In this document: piece after piece, positions 5,832-12,625 of the stretch
Layout: each line of letters opens with the position of its first letter
Numbering within the stretch: position 1 is the stretch's first letter
Assembly: GCA_025056835.1 (NCBI GenBank)
Contig: JANWVS010000010.1
Span: 1 to 13,327 of the forward strand
DNA from: Gemmataceae bacterium
GTDB taxonomy: Bacteria > Planctomycetota > Planctomycetia > Gemmatales > Gemmataceae
Direction: 5' to 3'
DNA: 13,327 nucleotides
Notes under the pieces: generated by a model
What the model was told of the DNA's origin: nothing
The model's database searches: none
The model's input: the letters and a program-made list of their open reading frames with translations, nothing else
Program-made: the position numbers and the translations under genes

Positions 5832-8402
5832 ATGGCGACTTTCATTCGTCCGGGATCACGTGAAACTCGGTGGCGTTGGGCCTTCGTTGTCGGCAGTGTG
5901 GTGCTGGTGCTGCTCATCGGCGGCGGCGGCTTGATGGCTCAAGAGACCAGCCTGGCGATTCCGGATTTGAAGAAGGCCGCGTTTCCGACCCTCGGCGGCA
6001 TCGACGGCTGGTCCCTGTTGCTGTACGGGGCCCTTGTGATCTGCGGCACGCTCGGCATCAGCTTGTACTTGCGGACGCAAATCCACGCCCTGCCGGCGCA
6101 TCGGTCGATGCTGGAAGTCGCCGAGATCATTTACCAGACGTGCCGCACGTACTTGATTCAGCAAGGGAAGTTCTTGTTGATGCTGTTCGCCCTGATTGCC
6201 ATCGCCATTTCGTATTACTTGTGGGAGTCGTCGCATACGAGCACGCCGGCGAACGCCTCGGCCCCTCCCAATGTTTTCTTGACGATTTTGCTGGTCCTGC
6301 TCTTCTCCGTCGTCGGCATGGGCGGTTCGTACTGGGTGGCGTGGTATGGCATCCGTGTGAACACCTATGCCAATTGCCGTACGGCGTTCGCCTCCCTGCG
6401 CGGCCGGCCTTGGGACGTTGTCAACATCCCGCTCCGGGCCGGCATGTCGATCGGGTTGTTCCTCATCTCCCTCGAATTGGTGATGATGGTGGTGATTCTG
6501 CTGTGGGTGCCGCGCGAGATTGTCGGCTACTGCTTTCTTGGTTTCGCCATCGGCGAATCGCTCGGCGCGTCGGCGTTGCGCATCGCCGGCGGCATTTTCA
6601 CCAAGATCGCCGACATCGGCAGCGACTTGATGAAGATCGTCTTCAATGTCAAGGAGGACGACCCGCGCAACCCCGGCGTCATCGCCGACTGCACCGGCGA
6701 CAACGCCGGCGACAGCGTCGGCCCCACCGCCGATGGCTTCGAGACCTACGGCGTGACCGGCGTCGCTTTGATCGCCTTCATCACCCTGGCCGTCAGCAGC
6801 GTCGAAATCCAGGCCAAGCTGATCGTCTGGATCTTCGCCATGCGCTTCCTGATGGACTTCATGTCCGGCTGCTCGTATTTCGTCAACCAGGCCATTTCCG
6901 AGGCCCAGTATAAAGGGCTGAAGGAATTCGACTTTGAGCAGCCGTTGACGCGATTGATCTGGATCGCGTCGATCCTGTGCATCTCGACTTCCTTTTTCAT
7001 GAGTTGGCTGTTGCTCCGGGATCTTACCGTACCCGGCGTGAACCGTGAGATAACCGAGCGTCTGTGGTGGCAATTGGCGACCATTATCAGCTGCGGTACC
7101 TTGGCCGCCGTGCTGATTCCCGAATTCACCAAAATCTTTACCAGCTCGCACTCCAAGCACGTTCACGAAATTGTCACTGCTTCGCGTGAAGGAGGAGCGT
7201 CATTGACGATCCTTTCCGGCATCGTCGCCGGAACATTCAGCGCTTTCTGGAAGGGGATGCTGATTGCCGGTCTGATGGCAGTCGGCTACTTTGTGAGCCA
7301 GCAAGGGCTTGATGAGATCATGTCGGTGAGCTTGACGGCGGGCAGCGCTCCCGTGGGCGTCGGCTCGATTTTCGCGTTCGGGCTGGTGGCCTTTGGTTTC
7401 TTGTGCATGGGGCCGGTCAATATCGCCGTGGATAGTTACGGTCCGGTCACCGACAATGCCCAGTCCGTCTTCGAGCTGGCCCGAACCGAGCACTTGCCCG
7501 GCATCGACGAAGAAATCAAGCGCGATTTCGGCTTTGAGCCTGATTTTGCTCAGGGTAAACACTATCTGGAGGCCAACGATTCCGCCGGCAACACGTTTAA
7601 GGCCACGGCCAAACCGGTGCTGATCGGCACGGCCGTGGTCGGCGCCACCACCATGATTTTCTCGATCATTCTCTTGCTCGGCAAACACGGTTTGCTGCAG
7701 TTGAGCTTGACCGACGCGCCGGTCCTTTTGGGCTTCATTTGCGGTGGTGCTGTCATCTTTTGGTTCTGCGGCGCTTCCACGCAAGCTGTCACGACCGGGG
7801 CGTATCGGGCCGTTGAATACATCAAGAAAAACATGAATCTCGACAAGAAGTCGGCCGACATCGAAGATTCCAAGACCGTAGTCCGAATCTGCACCGAATA
7901 CGCTCAAAGCGGTATGTGGAATATCTTCATTGCCCTGATGGCCCTGACGCTGGCGTTCGCCTTCTTCAACCCGAACTTTTTCGTGGCCTACTTGGTCTCG
8001 ATCGCCGCCTTCGGATTGTTCCAAGCCATTTACCTGGCCAACGCCGGCGGGGCCTGGGACAACGCCAAGAAGTTGGTCGAGGTGGATTACCGAGAAAAGG
8101 GAACCGATGTTCACGCCGCTACCGTGGTCGGCGACACGGTCGGCGATCCGTTCAAGGACACGACGTCTGTCGCCCTGAATCCGATTATCAAGTTCTCGAC
8201 GCTTTTCGGCTTGCTGGCGGTGGAAATCTCCGTTGAAATGGGCAAGGCCGATCTCGAGCGTGTTTCAAAAGTGGTTGGCTTGGTCATGCTGGCGGTGGGG
8301 TTGGTTTTTGTTTGGCGCTCGTTTTACGCCATGCGCATCCCCAAAGAAAAGGCTTTTACGCGAGCCATGGCCGACAAACACGCGATCTTGCCGAGGCACT
8401 AA
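5832..8402 (+). CDS. hppA: Membrane-bound proton-translocating pyrophosphatase (divergent, K+-independent type)
   Basis: 856 aa integral membrane protein with about 16 hydrophobic segments. It hydrolyses pyrophosphate and uses the energy to pump ions, most likely H+, across the membrane. Catalytic residues known from plant mPPases can be matched: K258, D261 and D265 (KIADIGSD), E275 in EDDPRNP, D286, D290 and D294 in the Asp-rich loop, N587 and K594, D743 and K746 (AWDNAKK), and D772, K775 and D776 (GDPFKD). K590 in GNTFKA is the lysine that marks K+-independent enzymes. The signature D-x7-K-x-E is changed: one residue is missing between D265 and E275, and the Glu becomes Val or Phe depending on alignment. 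The Asp-rich loop reads DCTGDNAGDS, not the common DNVGDNVGD. These traits suggest the divergent H+-PPase clade, but only an alignment can place it. AGGAG at 5815-5819 is a rather distant (12 bases) ribosome-binding site. Confidence 0.93.
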   Translation: MATFIRPGSRETRWRWAFVVGSVVLVLLIGGGGLMAQETSLAIPDLKKAAFPTLGGIDGWSLLLYGALVICGTLGISLYLRTQIHALPAHRSMLEVAEIIYQTCRTYLIQQGKFLLMLFALIAIAISYYLWESSHTSTPANASAPPNVFLTILLVLLFSVVGMGGSYWVAWYGIRVNTYANCRTAFASLRGRPWDVVNIPLRAGMSIGLFLISLELVMMVVILLWVPREIVGYCFLGFAIGESLGASALRIAGGIFTKIADIGSDLMKIVFNVKEDDPRNPGVIADCTGDNAGDSVGPTADGFETYGVTGVALIAFITLAVSSVEIQAKLIVWIFAMRFLMDFMSGCSYFVNQAISEAQYKGLKEFDFEQPLTRLIWIASILCISTSFFMSWLLLRDLTVPGVNREITERLWWQLATIISCGTLAAVLIPEFTKIFTSSHSKHVHEIVTASREGGASLTILSGIVAGTFSAFWKGMLIAGLMAVGYFVSQQGLDEIMSVSLTAGSAPVGVGSIFAFGLVAFGFLCMGPVNIAVDSYGPVTDNAQSVFELARTEHLPGIDEEIKRDFGFEPDFAQGKHYLEANDSAGNTFKATAKPVLIGTAVVGATTMIFSIILLLGKHGLLQLSLTDAPVLLGFICGGAVIFWFCGASTQAVTTGAYRAVEYIKKNMNLDKKSADIEDSKTVVRICTEYAQSGMWNIFIALMALTLAFAFFNPNFFVAYLVSIAAFGLFQAIYLANAGGAWDNAKKLVEVDYREKGTDVHAATVVGDTVGDPFKDTTSVALNPIIKFSTLFGLLAVEISVEMGKADLERVSKVVGLVMLAVGLVFVWRSFYAMRIPKEKAFTRAMADKHAILPRH

Positions 8403-8423
8403 GCCCATCGCGACGTTGGTCTT

Positions 8424-8443
8424 GTCGCCGCGAAATCGGCGGC
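8424..8443. other. GC-rich hairpin after hppA
   Basis: Bases 8424-8430 pair with 8437-8443 (one T-G pair) around the loop CGAAAT, 22 bases after the hppA stop. No T-run follows immediately; T-rich bases appear about 14 bases later. It may contribute to ending hppA transcription before the hpf promoter. Apart from this hairpin and the promoter, I see nothing else in the 246-base gap 8403-8648. Confidence 0.35.
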
Positions 8444-8560
8444 GCGACACTCAGGCGTTTCATTTCGCGCCCGCGGTTGGGCCATCCTCGCCTTTTTGAC
8501 GTCCGCTGGGAATGGTGGTCCAAGACCCCAGTGGCGGTGTGGCTCGAGGCGCTGATCGGG

Positions 8561-8589
8561 TTGCACGCCGCGCGACTGAAACGTACAAT
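8561..8589 (+). promoter_or_regulatory. Sigma70-like promoter for the hpf-pts operon
   Basis: TTGCAC (8561-8566) and TACAAT (8584-8589) are separated by exactly 17 bases. Each differs from the housekeeping consensus at one or two positions. Transcription would start near 8596 and give a leader of about 53 bases before the hpf GTG. It is the best promoter match I found in the window, and it precedes four tightly packed genes. Confidence 0.65.
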
Positions 8590-8635
8590 GCTCGGTTGTA
8601 GCAGTGCCCAGCGCCTGGTGCCTTGGTGCTTCGAC

Positions 8636-8641
8636 AAGGAG
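8636..8641 (+). promoter_or_regulatory. Shine-Dalgarno site that sets the hpf start
   Basis: AAGGAG lies seven bases before the GTG at 8649. This selects that GTG over the in-frame GTG at 8604, whose extra 15 residues (MPSAWCLGASTRSKS) do not resemble the family. Confidence 0.8.
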
Positions 8642-8648
8642 TAAATCT

Positions 8649-8996
8649 GTGCAGATCAAGATTTCGGCCCGACATGGCCATCTCCATGAGGCCACGCAGG
8701 AGCACATCCGTGACAAAGCCAAGAAGTTGATGCATCATTTTTCGCGACTGATGATGATCGAAGTGATCGTGGATCTCAAAGAGGGTGAGCATGTCGTGGA
8801 GTTCTTGGTCTCGGCGGAGCACAAACACGATTTTGTAGCCAAGGAACGCAATCAGGACATTTTGGCGGCTGTCGACCTGGCCCTGGACAAACTCGTCCGG
8901 CAAGTTCACAAACACAAGGAGAAGATCATGGATCATCGGCGCACACCCTCGGCCGGGACGGTGGCACCGCACGTTGAACCGCCGGACCAAGGGTAA
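8649..8996 (+). CDS. hpf: Ribosome hibernation promoting factor, short form (HPF/YfiA family)
   Basis: 115 aa from the GTG at 8649. HPF/YfiA proteins bind the 30S subunit at the mRNA/tRNA channel and silence ribosomes in stationary phase or starvation. The fold is visible in order: an opening strand QIKISARHG, a helix EATQEHIRDKAKKL, the strand MIEVIVDL, the strand VVEFLVSA, then a Lys/His-rich helix DLALDKLVRQVHKHKEKI ending near residue 94. The last 20 residues are Pro-rich and probably disordered. The C-terminal dimerisation domain of long HPF is absent, so this is a short-form protein. It heads the cluster with ptsN, ptsH and ptsI; an hpf-ptsN pair also follows rpoN in many proteobacteria. 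The neighbours suggest that ribosome hibernation is co-expressed with a phosphoryl-relay regulator. Confidence 0.93.
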   Translation: MQIKISARHGHLHEATQEHIRDKAKKLMHHFSRLMMIEVIVDLKEGEHVVEFLVSAEHKHDFVAKERNQDILAAVDLALDKLVRQVHKHKEKIMDHRRTPSAGTVAPHVEPPDQG

Positions 8997-9002
8997 GGGA
9001 GG
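8996..9002 (+). promoter_or_regulatory. Shine-Dalgarno site that sets the ptsN start
   Basis: AGGGAGG overlaps the last base of the hpf stop codon and lies seven bases before the ATG at 9010. It supports MRISDF as the N-terminus over the in-frame start at 8974, which would add 12 basic residues and overlap hpf. Confidence 0.75.
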
Positions 9003-9009
9003 CAGGCAG

Positions 9010-9468
9010 ATGCGCATCAGCGATTTTGTGGTCAAGGATGCGATTAGCGCCAGCCTGAGGGCCTCGACGAAAGACGGCGTGATCCGGGAGATGGTCGATA
9101 GCCTGTCGCAGGCGGGCGTCTTCCGGCAAACTTCACCCGAGGAAATCGTCAAAGCCGTTCTCAAACGAGAATTATTGGGGTCGACCGGTATCGGCCGGGG
9201 AGTGGCGATTCCACATGCCAAACACGCCGGCGTCGACCGGCTGGTAGGCACCGTGGCGATTTCCAAAAACGGCGTCGGTTTCGACAGTCTGGATGGAGAG
9301 CCGGTTCACGTGCTGGTGATGTTGATTTCGCCCAATGATCGCCCCGGCGACCATTTGCGGGCACTGGAAAACGTGTCGCGCCGCCTGCGGGACGAGGAAT
9401 TTGTCATGGCGCTGCGGCAGGCGGGCAGCCCCGAGGCGATTTGGGAACTTCTGTTGACCGAGCAGTAA
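9010..9468 (+). CDS. ptsN: PTS EIIA domain protein, nitrogen-regulatory (PtsN) type
   Basis: 152 aa single-domain EIIA of the fructose/mannitol (PTS_EIIA_2) fold. In this family a histidine accepts phosphate from HPr. The phosphorylation state either feeds a sugar permease or, in PtsN, regulates other proteins such as potassium transport and stress kinases in proteobacteria. The active site is GRGVAIPHAKH with H69 as the likely phospho-acceptor. VHVLVMLISP near residue 100 and the final AIWELL helix are also typical. There is no fused EIIB/EIIC and no permease gene nearby, so a regulatory role is favoured. It follows hpf by 13 bases and precedes ptsH by 9 bases. A fructose-type EIIA working with a permease elsewhere in the genome cannot be excluded. 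Confidence 0.9.
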   Translation: MRISDFVVKDAISASLRASTKDGVIREMVDSLSQAGVFRQTSPEEIVKAVLKRELLGSTGIGRGVAIPHAKHAGVDRLVGTVAISKNGVGFDSLDGEPVHVLVMLISPNDRPGDHLRALENVSRRLRDEEFVMALRQAGSPEAIWELLLTEQ

Positions 9469-9477
9469 AACGGCCCC

Positions 9478-9756
9478 ATGTCCCAGGAACCATTGCGACG
9501 TACCGTTACGATCGCCAGTCCGCATGGGTTGCATTTGCGGCCGATCCAGGCTTTTGTCGAATTGGCCAATAAGTTTCAAAGCGATGTCACGGTCAGTAAT
9601 GCCAAGGAACGAGTCAACGGCAAGAGCGGCTTCGGACTGATGACCTTGGCGGCCGAGCAAGGGAGTCAACTGACCCTGGAAGTCAGCGGCCCCGATGCCA
9701 GTGAAGCCATTGAGGCTCTGGCCGCGGTCCTGGCGCGGGTCTTTCCCGACGAGTGA
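9478..9756 (+). CDS. ptsH: Phosphocarrier protein HPr
   Basis: 92 aa, typical for HPr. It carries phosphate from enzyme I to EIIA proteins in the cytoplasm. The active site reads PHGLHLRP with H19 as the phospho-histidine followed by Arg and Pro. The second signature is VNGKSGFGLMTLAAEQG, with S50 equivalent to the regulatory Ser46 phosphorylated by HPr kinase/phosphorylase. Keeping this serine and its context suggests an HPr kinase elsewhere in the genome; none is in the window. There is no clear Shine-Dalgarno sequence in the nine bases after ptsN, so translation may depend on coupling. The next gene, ptsI, starts seven bases after the stop. Confidence 0.95.
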   Translation: MSQEPLRRTVTIASPHGLHLRPIQAFVELANKFQSDVTVSNAKERVNGKSGFGLMTLAAEQGSQLTLEVSGPDASEAIEALAAVLARVFPDE

Positions 9757-9763
9757 TGTAGGC

Positions 9764-11515
9764 ATGGAAATCAAGCGCGGCACAGCCGTCTCGCCGGGAG
9801 TGGCCATTGGTCCGGCCTTGGTGTTGGACACGGAAGGATACCGGATCCCGGCGCGCTTCATCGACCGCTGCCAGCGGAACGACGAGGTCCAGCGCCTGCG
9901 GGCCGCCCTGCGCGAGGCCGCCGCGGAAGCCAGGGAGAAGCAGTCGGCCATTTCGCAAAAGCTCGGCAAGCAGTACGGGGCTATTTTCGCGGCCCATGCC
10001 ATGTTGATCGAAGACCCGGAGTTGGTCCGCGAGCTGGAGGAGCTGATCCAGGAAAAACGCTATTCCGCCGAGTATGCCGTCAGCCAAGTGATCCGCCGCC
10101 ACGCCAAGGCCTTGGAAAGTCTGATGTCGGCGCAGTTCAGCTCGCGATCGGCTGACTTGTTCGACATTGAAAAAGCCATCTTACGGTGCCTGCTGGGCAG
10201 CAAGAGCGAGGCGCTGCGGCAACTGACGCAACCGGTCATCGTCTTGGCCCATGATCTTACCCCCAGCGAGACCGCCCAGCTCGACCCGAAGCTCGTCCAC
10301 GCCTTCGCCACCGAGGTTGGCGGCCGCGCCAGCCACACGGCCATCATGGCCGGCGCCCTGGAAATTCCCGCGGTCGTCGGCTTGGGCCGATTCCTGACCG
10401 ACATCTCCGGCGGCGACGAAGTCATCGTCGACGGCAACCGCGGCGTCCTCATCATCAATCCCGATGAAGAAACCCGCGAACGCTACGAGAAAACCCGCGC
10501 CACCATTTCCACCTTTTATCGGGAACTCAGCGAGCTGCGCGATTTGCCGGCTGTCACCAAAGGAGAGAACAGCGTCCGTGTTCAACTCTTGGGAAACATC
10601 GAGTTCCCCCAGGAAGTGCAACATTGTCTGAACCGAGGAGCGGATGGGATCGGCTTGTACCGAACGGAATTCCTTTATCTGAACAAAACAACCGATCCCG
10701 GTGAGGCGGAACATCTCGACGCGTATCTCAATGTATTGCATTCGCTCGGCAGCGGAAAACCCGTGGTGATCCGCACGCTCGACCTGGGTGCCGATAAATT
10801 CGCCAAGCACGTCGAGAAACAGCACACCGAACACAACCCATCGCTCGGCTTGCGGAGCATCCGTCTTTGCCTGCGCAACTTGGCTTTATTCAAAACGCAA
10901 CTCCGGGCGATTTTGCGGGCCAGCGCCTATGGCGACGTGCGCATCATGTTTCCGATGATCAGCACGTTGCGGGAAATTCGGCAGTGCAAAATGATTCTGG
11001 CGGAAGTAAAAGAAGACCTGGAAGAGGAACGCATCGCCTTCAACAAACAACTGCCGGTAGGGACGATGATTGAGGTTCCGTCAGCGGCCATCATGGCCAA
11101 GGAACTGGCTCGCGAAGTCGATTTCTTTTCCATCGGCACCAACGATTTGATACAATATACGTTGGCCGCCGACCGAACCAATGAGGGCGTTGCCAACTTA
11201 TACAGCGCCGGCGATCCGGCGGTGTTGCGCTTGATCGCCCAAGTCGTGGACGCTGCCGGAGACAAGGTCGCGGTCAGCGTTTGCGGCGAAATGAGCGGCG
11301 ATCCGATTTATACGATGTTGTTGGTCGGCATGGGGTTGCGGCAACTGAGCGTCGCTCCCCAGAACATCCCGGAGATCAAGAAGATTATTCGTAGCGTGAC
11401 GTTGGAAGAGGCGAAGGAAGTCGCCGGAGCGGTCATGAAGTTCGACACCGCCCGCGACGTGAACAATTATTTGCGGGATCGTACCCGCCGAGTCCTGCCT
11501 GACGTGGTAAACTGA
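9764..11515 (+). CDS. ptsI: Phosphoenolpyruvate-protein phosphotransferase (enzyme I)
   Basis: 583 aa, close to the 575 aa of the E. coli enzyme. EI takes phosphate from phosphoenolpyruvate and passes it to HPr. Family blocks occur in order: the N-terminal GTAVSPGVAIGPA; the phospho-histidine loop GGRASHTAIMA with H191; GLYRTEFLYL; the PEP-binding RIMFPMIS and GTMIEVPSAA; FSIGTNDLIQYTLAADRTN (N460); and the catalytic SVCGEMSGD with C507. The ATG at 9764 gives MEIKRGTAVSPG, the expected N-terminus; an in-frame start at 9695 would lie inside ptsH. No GAF domain is attached, so this is the canonical PtsI, not the nitrogen-type PtsP. It closes the hpf-ptsN-ptsH-ptsI cluster. The 212 bases after it hold no gene. 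Confidence 0.97.
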   Translation: MEIKRGTAVSPGVAIGPALVLDTEGYRIPARFIDRCQRNDEVQRLRAALREAAAEAREKQSAISQKLGKQYGAIFAAHAMLIEDPELVRELEELIQEKRYSAEYAVSQVIRRHAKALESLMSAQFSSRSADLFDIEKAILRCLLGSKSEALRQLTQPVIVLAHDLTPSETAQLDPKLVHAFATEVGGRASHTAIMAGALEIPAVVGLGRFLTDISGGDEVIVDGNRGVLIINPDEETRERYEKTRATISTFYRELSELRDLPAVTKGENSVRVQLLGNIEFPQEVQHCLNRGADGIGLYRTEFLYLNKTTDPGEAEHLDAYLNVLHSLGSGKPVVIRTLDLGADKFAKHVEKQHTEHNPSLGLRSIRLCLRNLALFKTQLRAILRASAYGDVRIMFPMISTLREIRQCKMILAEVKEDLEEERIAFNKQLPVGTMIEVPSAAIMAKELAREVDFFSIGTNDLIQYTLAADRTNEGVANLYSAGDPAVLRLIAQVVDAAGDKVAVSVCGEMSGDPIYTMLLVGMGLRQLSVAPQNIPEIKKIIRSVTLEEAKEVAGAVMKFDTARDVNNYLRDRTRRVLPDVVN

Positions 11516-11662
11516 GGCGCAAGGGAAATGTAAACCCAATCCAAGAAATCCAGAATGCGTGAGCCGCGGCGTGGCCCACCGGAAGTCCGTGGAAGAGGCG
11601 GTGGGCTTCGAATCGTTGGCCGCGGTGGGGTGGCTGATTTCTTGGTCCTTCGATCATTTCCC

Positions 11663-11679
11663 GCCGGCCGATGGCCGGC
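11663..11679. other. Perfect seven-base-pair hairpin upstream of the DUF2344 gene
   Basis: GCCGGCC (11663-11669) and GGCCGGC (11673-11679) pair around a three-base loop. It lies in the 212-base gap 11516-11727, where I otherwise see no gene, RNA or clear promoter. No T-run follows, so termination is doubtful. The hairpin covers the upstream in-frame ATG at 11671, which argues against that ATG as the gene's start. Confidence 0.35.
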
Positions 11680-11727
11680 CTCCCTTTGCCGTTTGCCAGT
11701 GCGGATTCCGGTACCAACAGGGCTGCC

Positions 11728-12567
11728 ATGGCAGCAGACAACTCCCCGGAAACGGTGGCCAGCACGGTCTCGGCCACACCGCCTTTTTGGTTTCGGTTGC
11801 GGTTTCGCAAGGCCGAAGGTCTTCGGCTAGTGAGCCACATCGACCTGATGCACGTCTTCGAACGGCTGTTTCGACGGGCTGGCTTGCCGATCGCCATGAC
11901 CCGTGGTTATCATCCCAAGCCGATGCTGGTGTTCGCCCAAGCCTTGGGCTTGGGAATCGCGGGAAGCAACGAAATCGCCGATCTGGCCTTGAACGAACCG
12001 CTCGGCCCCAGCGAACTGCTGGACCGGCTCAATCGGCAAGCACCTCCCGGCCTCGCCTTCCTGGAAGTTCGCGTGCTGGAGGGGCGGCGCTCCCCCGTCG
12101 TTCGCCGCGCGTTTTATCGCTGTGCGTTGCCGGCCCCGGTCGTCGACCTCCCGGCGCGCTGCCAAGCCCTCTTGTCGTGCCGCCATTGCTTCGTTGAGCG
12201 TCGCCGGCCCAAGCCGCGGCGCGTTGACATTCGGCCTTATCTGGCCGATCTCGCGGCCGAGGCCGCCGAGGTGCGGATCGCGCTTTGGGTGACTCCGTAT
12301 GGGACCGCCCGGCCCGAGGAAGTCCTTGCCGCCTTGGGTTTGGCTCCCCTGCTCGATGCCGGCGCGATGCTCGAGCGCACCGGACTCGAACTGATGGACG
12401 AATTGCCGGAGCCGCAACGCTGGCTTCCGGACCTGCCGCGCTTGGGCGACAGCAGCGCGACACAGGCTGACGACCCGGCGACTAACCACGTCGCGGCGGC
12501 GGCTCGCGATCCCGGCCGCTCGGCGCCGCACGCGCTCATCGCTCATCCTTGGTCGTTTGAGACCTGA
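11728..12567 (+). CDS. DUF2344 (radical SAM-linked) family protein
   Basis: 279 aa from the ATG at 11728, which has a modest AGGG upstream; an in-frame ATG at 11671 would add 19 residues. The N-terminal half matches the DUF2344/TIGR03936 family. It has FWFRLRFRKAEGLRLVSHIDLM, here split as FRLRFRK then SHIDLMHVFERLFRRAGLP, followed by GYHPKPMLVFAQALGLGI near residues 65-85. The family's biochemical function is not established. It is usually fused to or next to a radical SAM protein, and often sits just before the RNase E/G gene. Here the RNase E/G neighbour is present 58 bases downstream, but no radical SAM gene lies between it and ptsI. The C-terminal 60 or so residues are rich in Pro, Ala and Asp, not conserved to my eye, and probably flexible. 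Confidence 0.85.
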   Translation: MAADNSPETVASTVSATPPFWFRLRFRKAEGLRLVSHIDLMHVFERLFRRAGLPIAMTRGYHPKPMLVFAQALGLGIAGSNEIADLALNEPLGPSELLDRLNRQAPPGLAFLEVRVLEGRRSPVVRRAFYRCALPAPVVDLPARCQALLSCRHCFVERRRPKPRRVDIRPYLADLAAEAAEVRIALWVTPYGTARPEEVLAALGLAPLLDAGAMLERTGLELMDELPEPQRWLPDLPRLGDSSATQADDPATNHVAAAARDPGRSAPHALIAHPWSFET

Positions 12568-12580
12568 CGTTATTCGGATC

Positions 12581-12601
12581 GCCGGTCGCAGGAATACCGG
12601 C
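12581..12601 (+). promoter_or_regulatory. Hairpin in the short leader of the RNase E/G gene
   Basis: GCCGGT (12581-12586) pairs with ACCGGC (12596-12601) around a nine-base loop containing AGGA, ten bases before the AGGGAAAGGA ribosome-binding region. RNase E of E. coli limits its own synthesis through leader structure, so this hairpin is a candidate for control. The parallel is inference. Confidence 0.3.
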
Positions 12602-12625
12602 TCCTTGATTAGGGAAAGGAATTGC

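Noticed and set aside
5856..7166. A 436-codon minus-strand open frame opposite hppA
   Set aside because: Its composition (His, Asp, Gln, Arg runs) mirrors the codons of membrane segments on the other strand. No real protein features are visible.
9695..9763. Upstream in-frame extension of ptsI
   Set aside because: It lies inside ptsH in another frame, and the added residues are unlike enzyme I. The ATG at 9764 gives the canonical N-terminus.
11146..11160. Promoter-like TTGATACAATATAC inside ptsI
   Set aside because: It encodes the conserved DLIQYT stretch of enzyme I, so coding constraint explains it. No gene start follows at a sensible distance.
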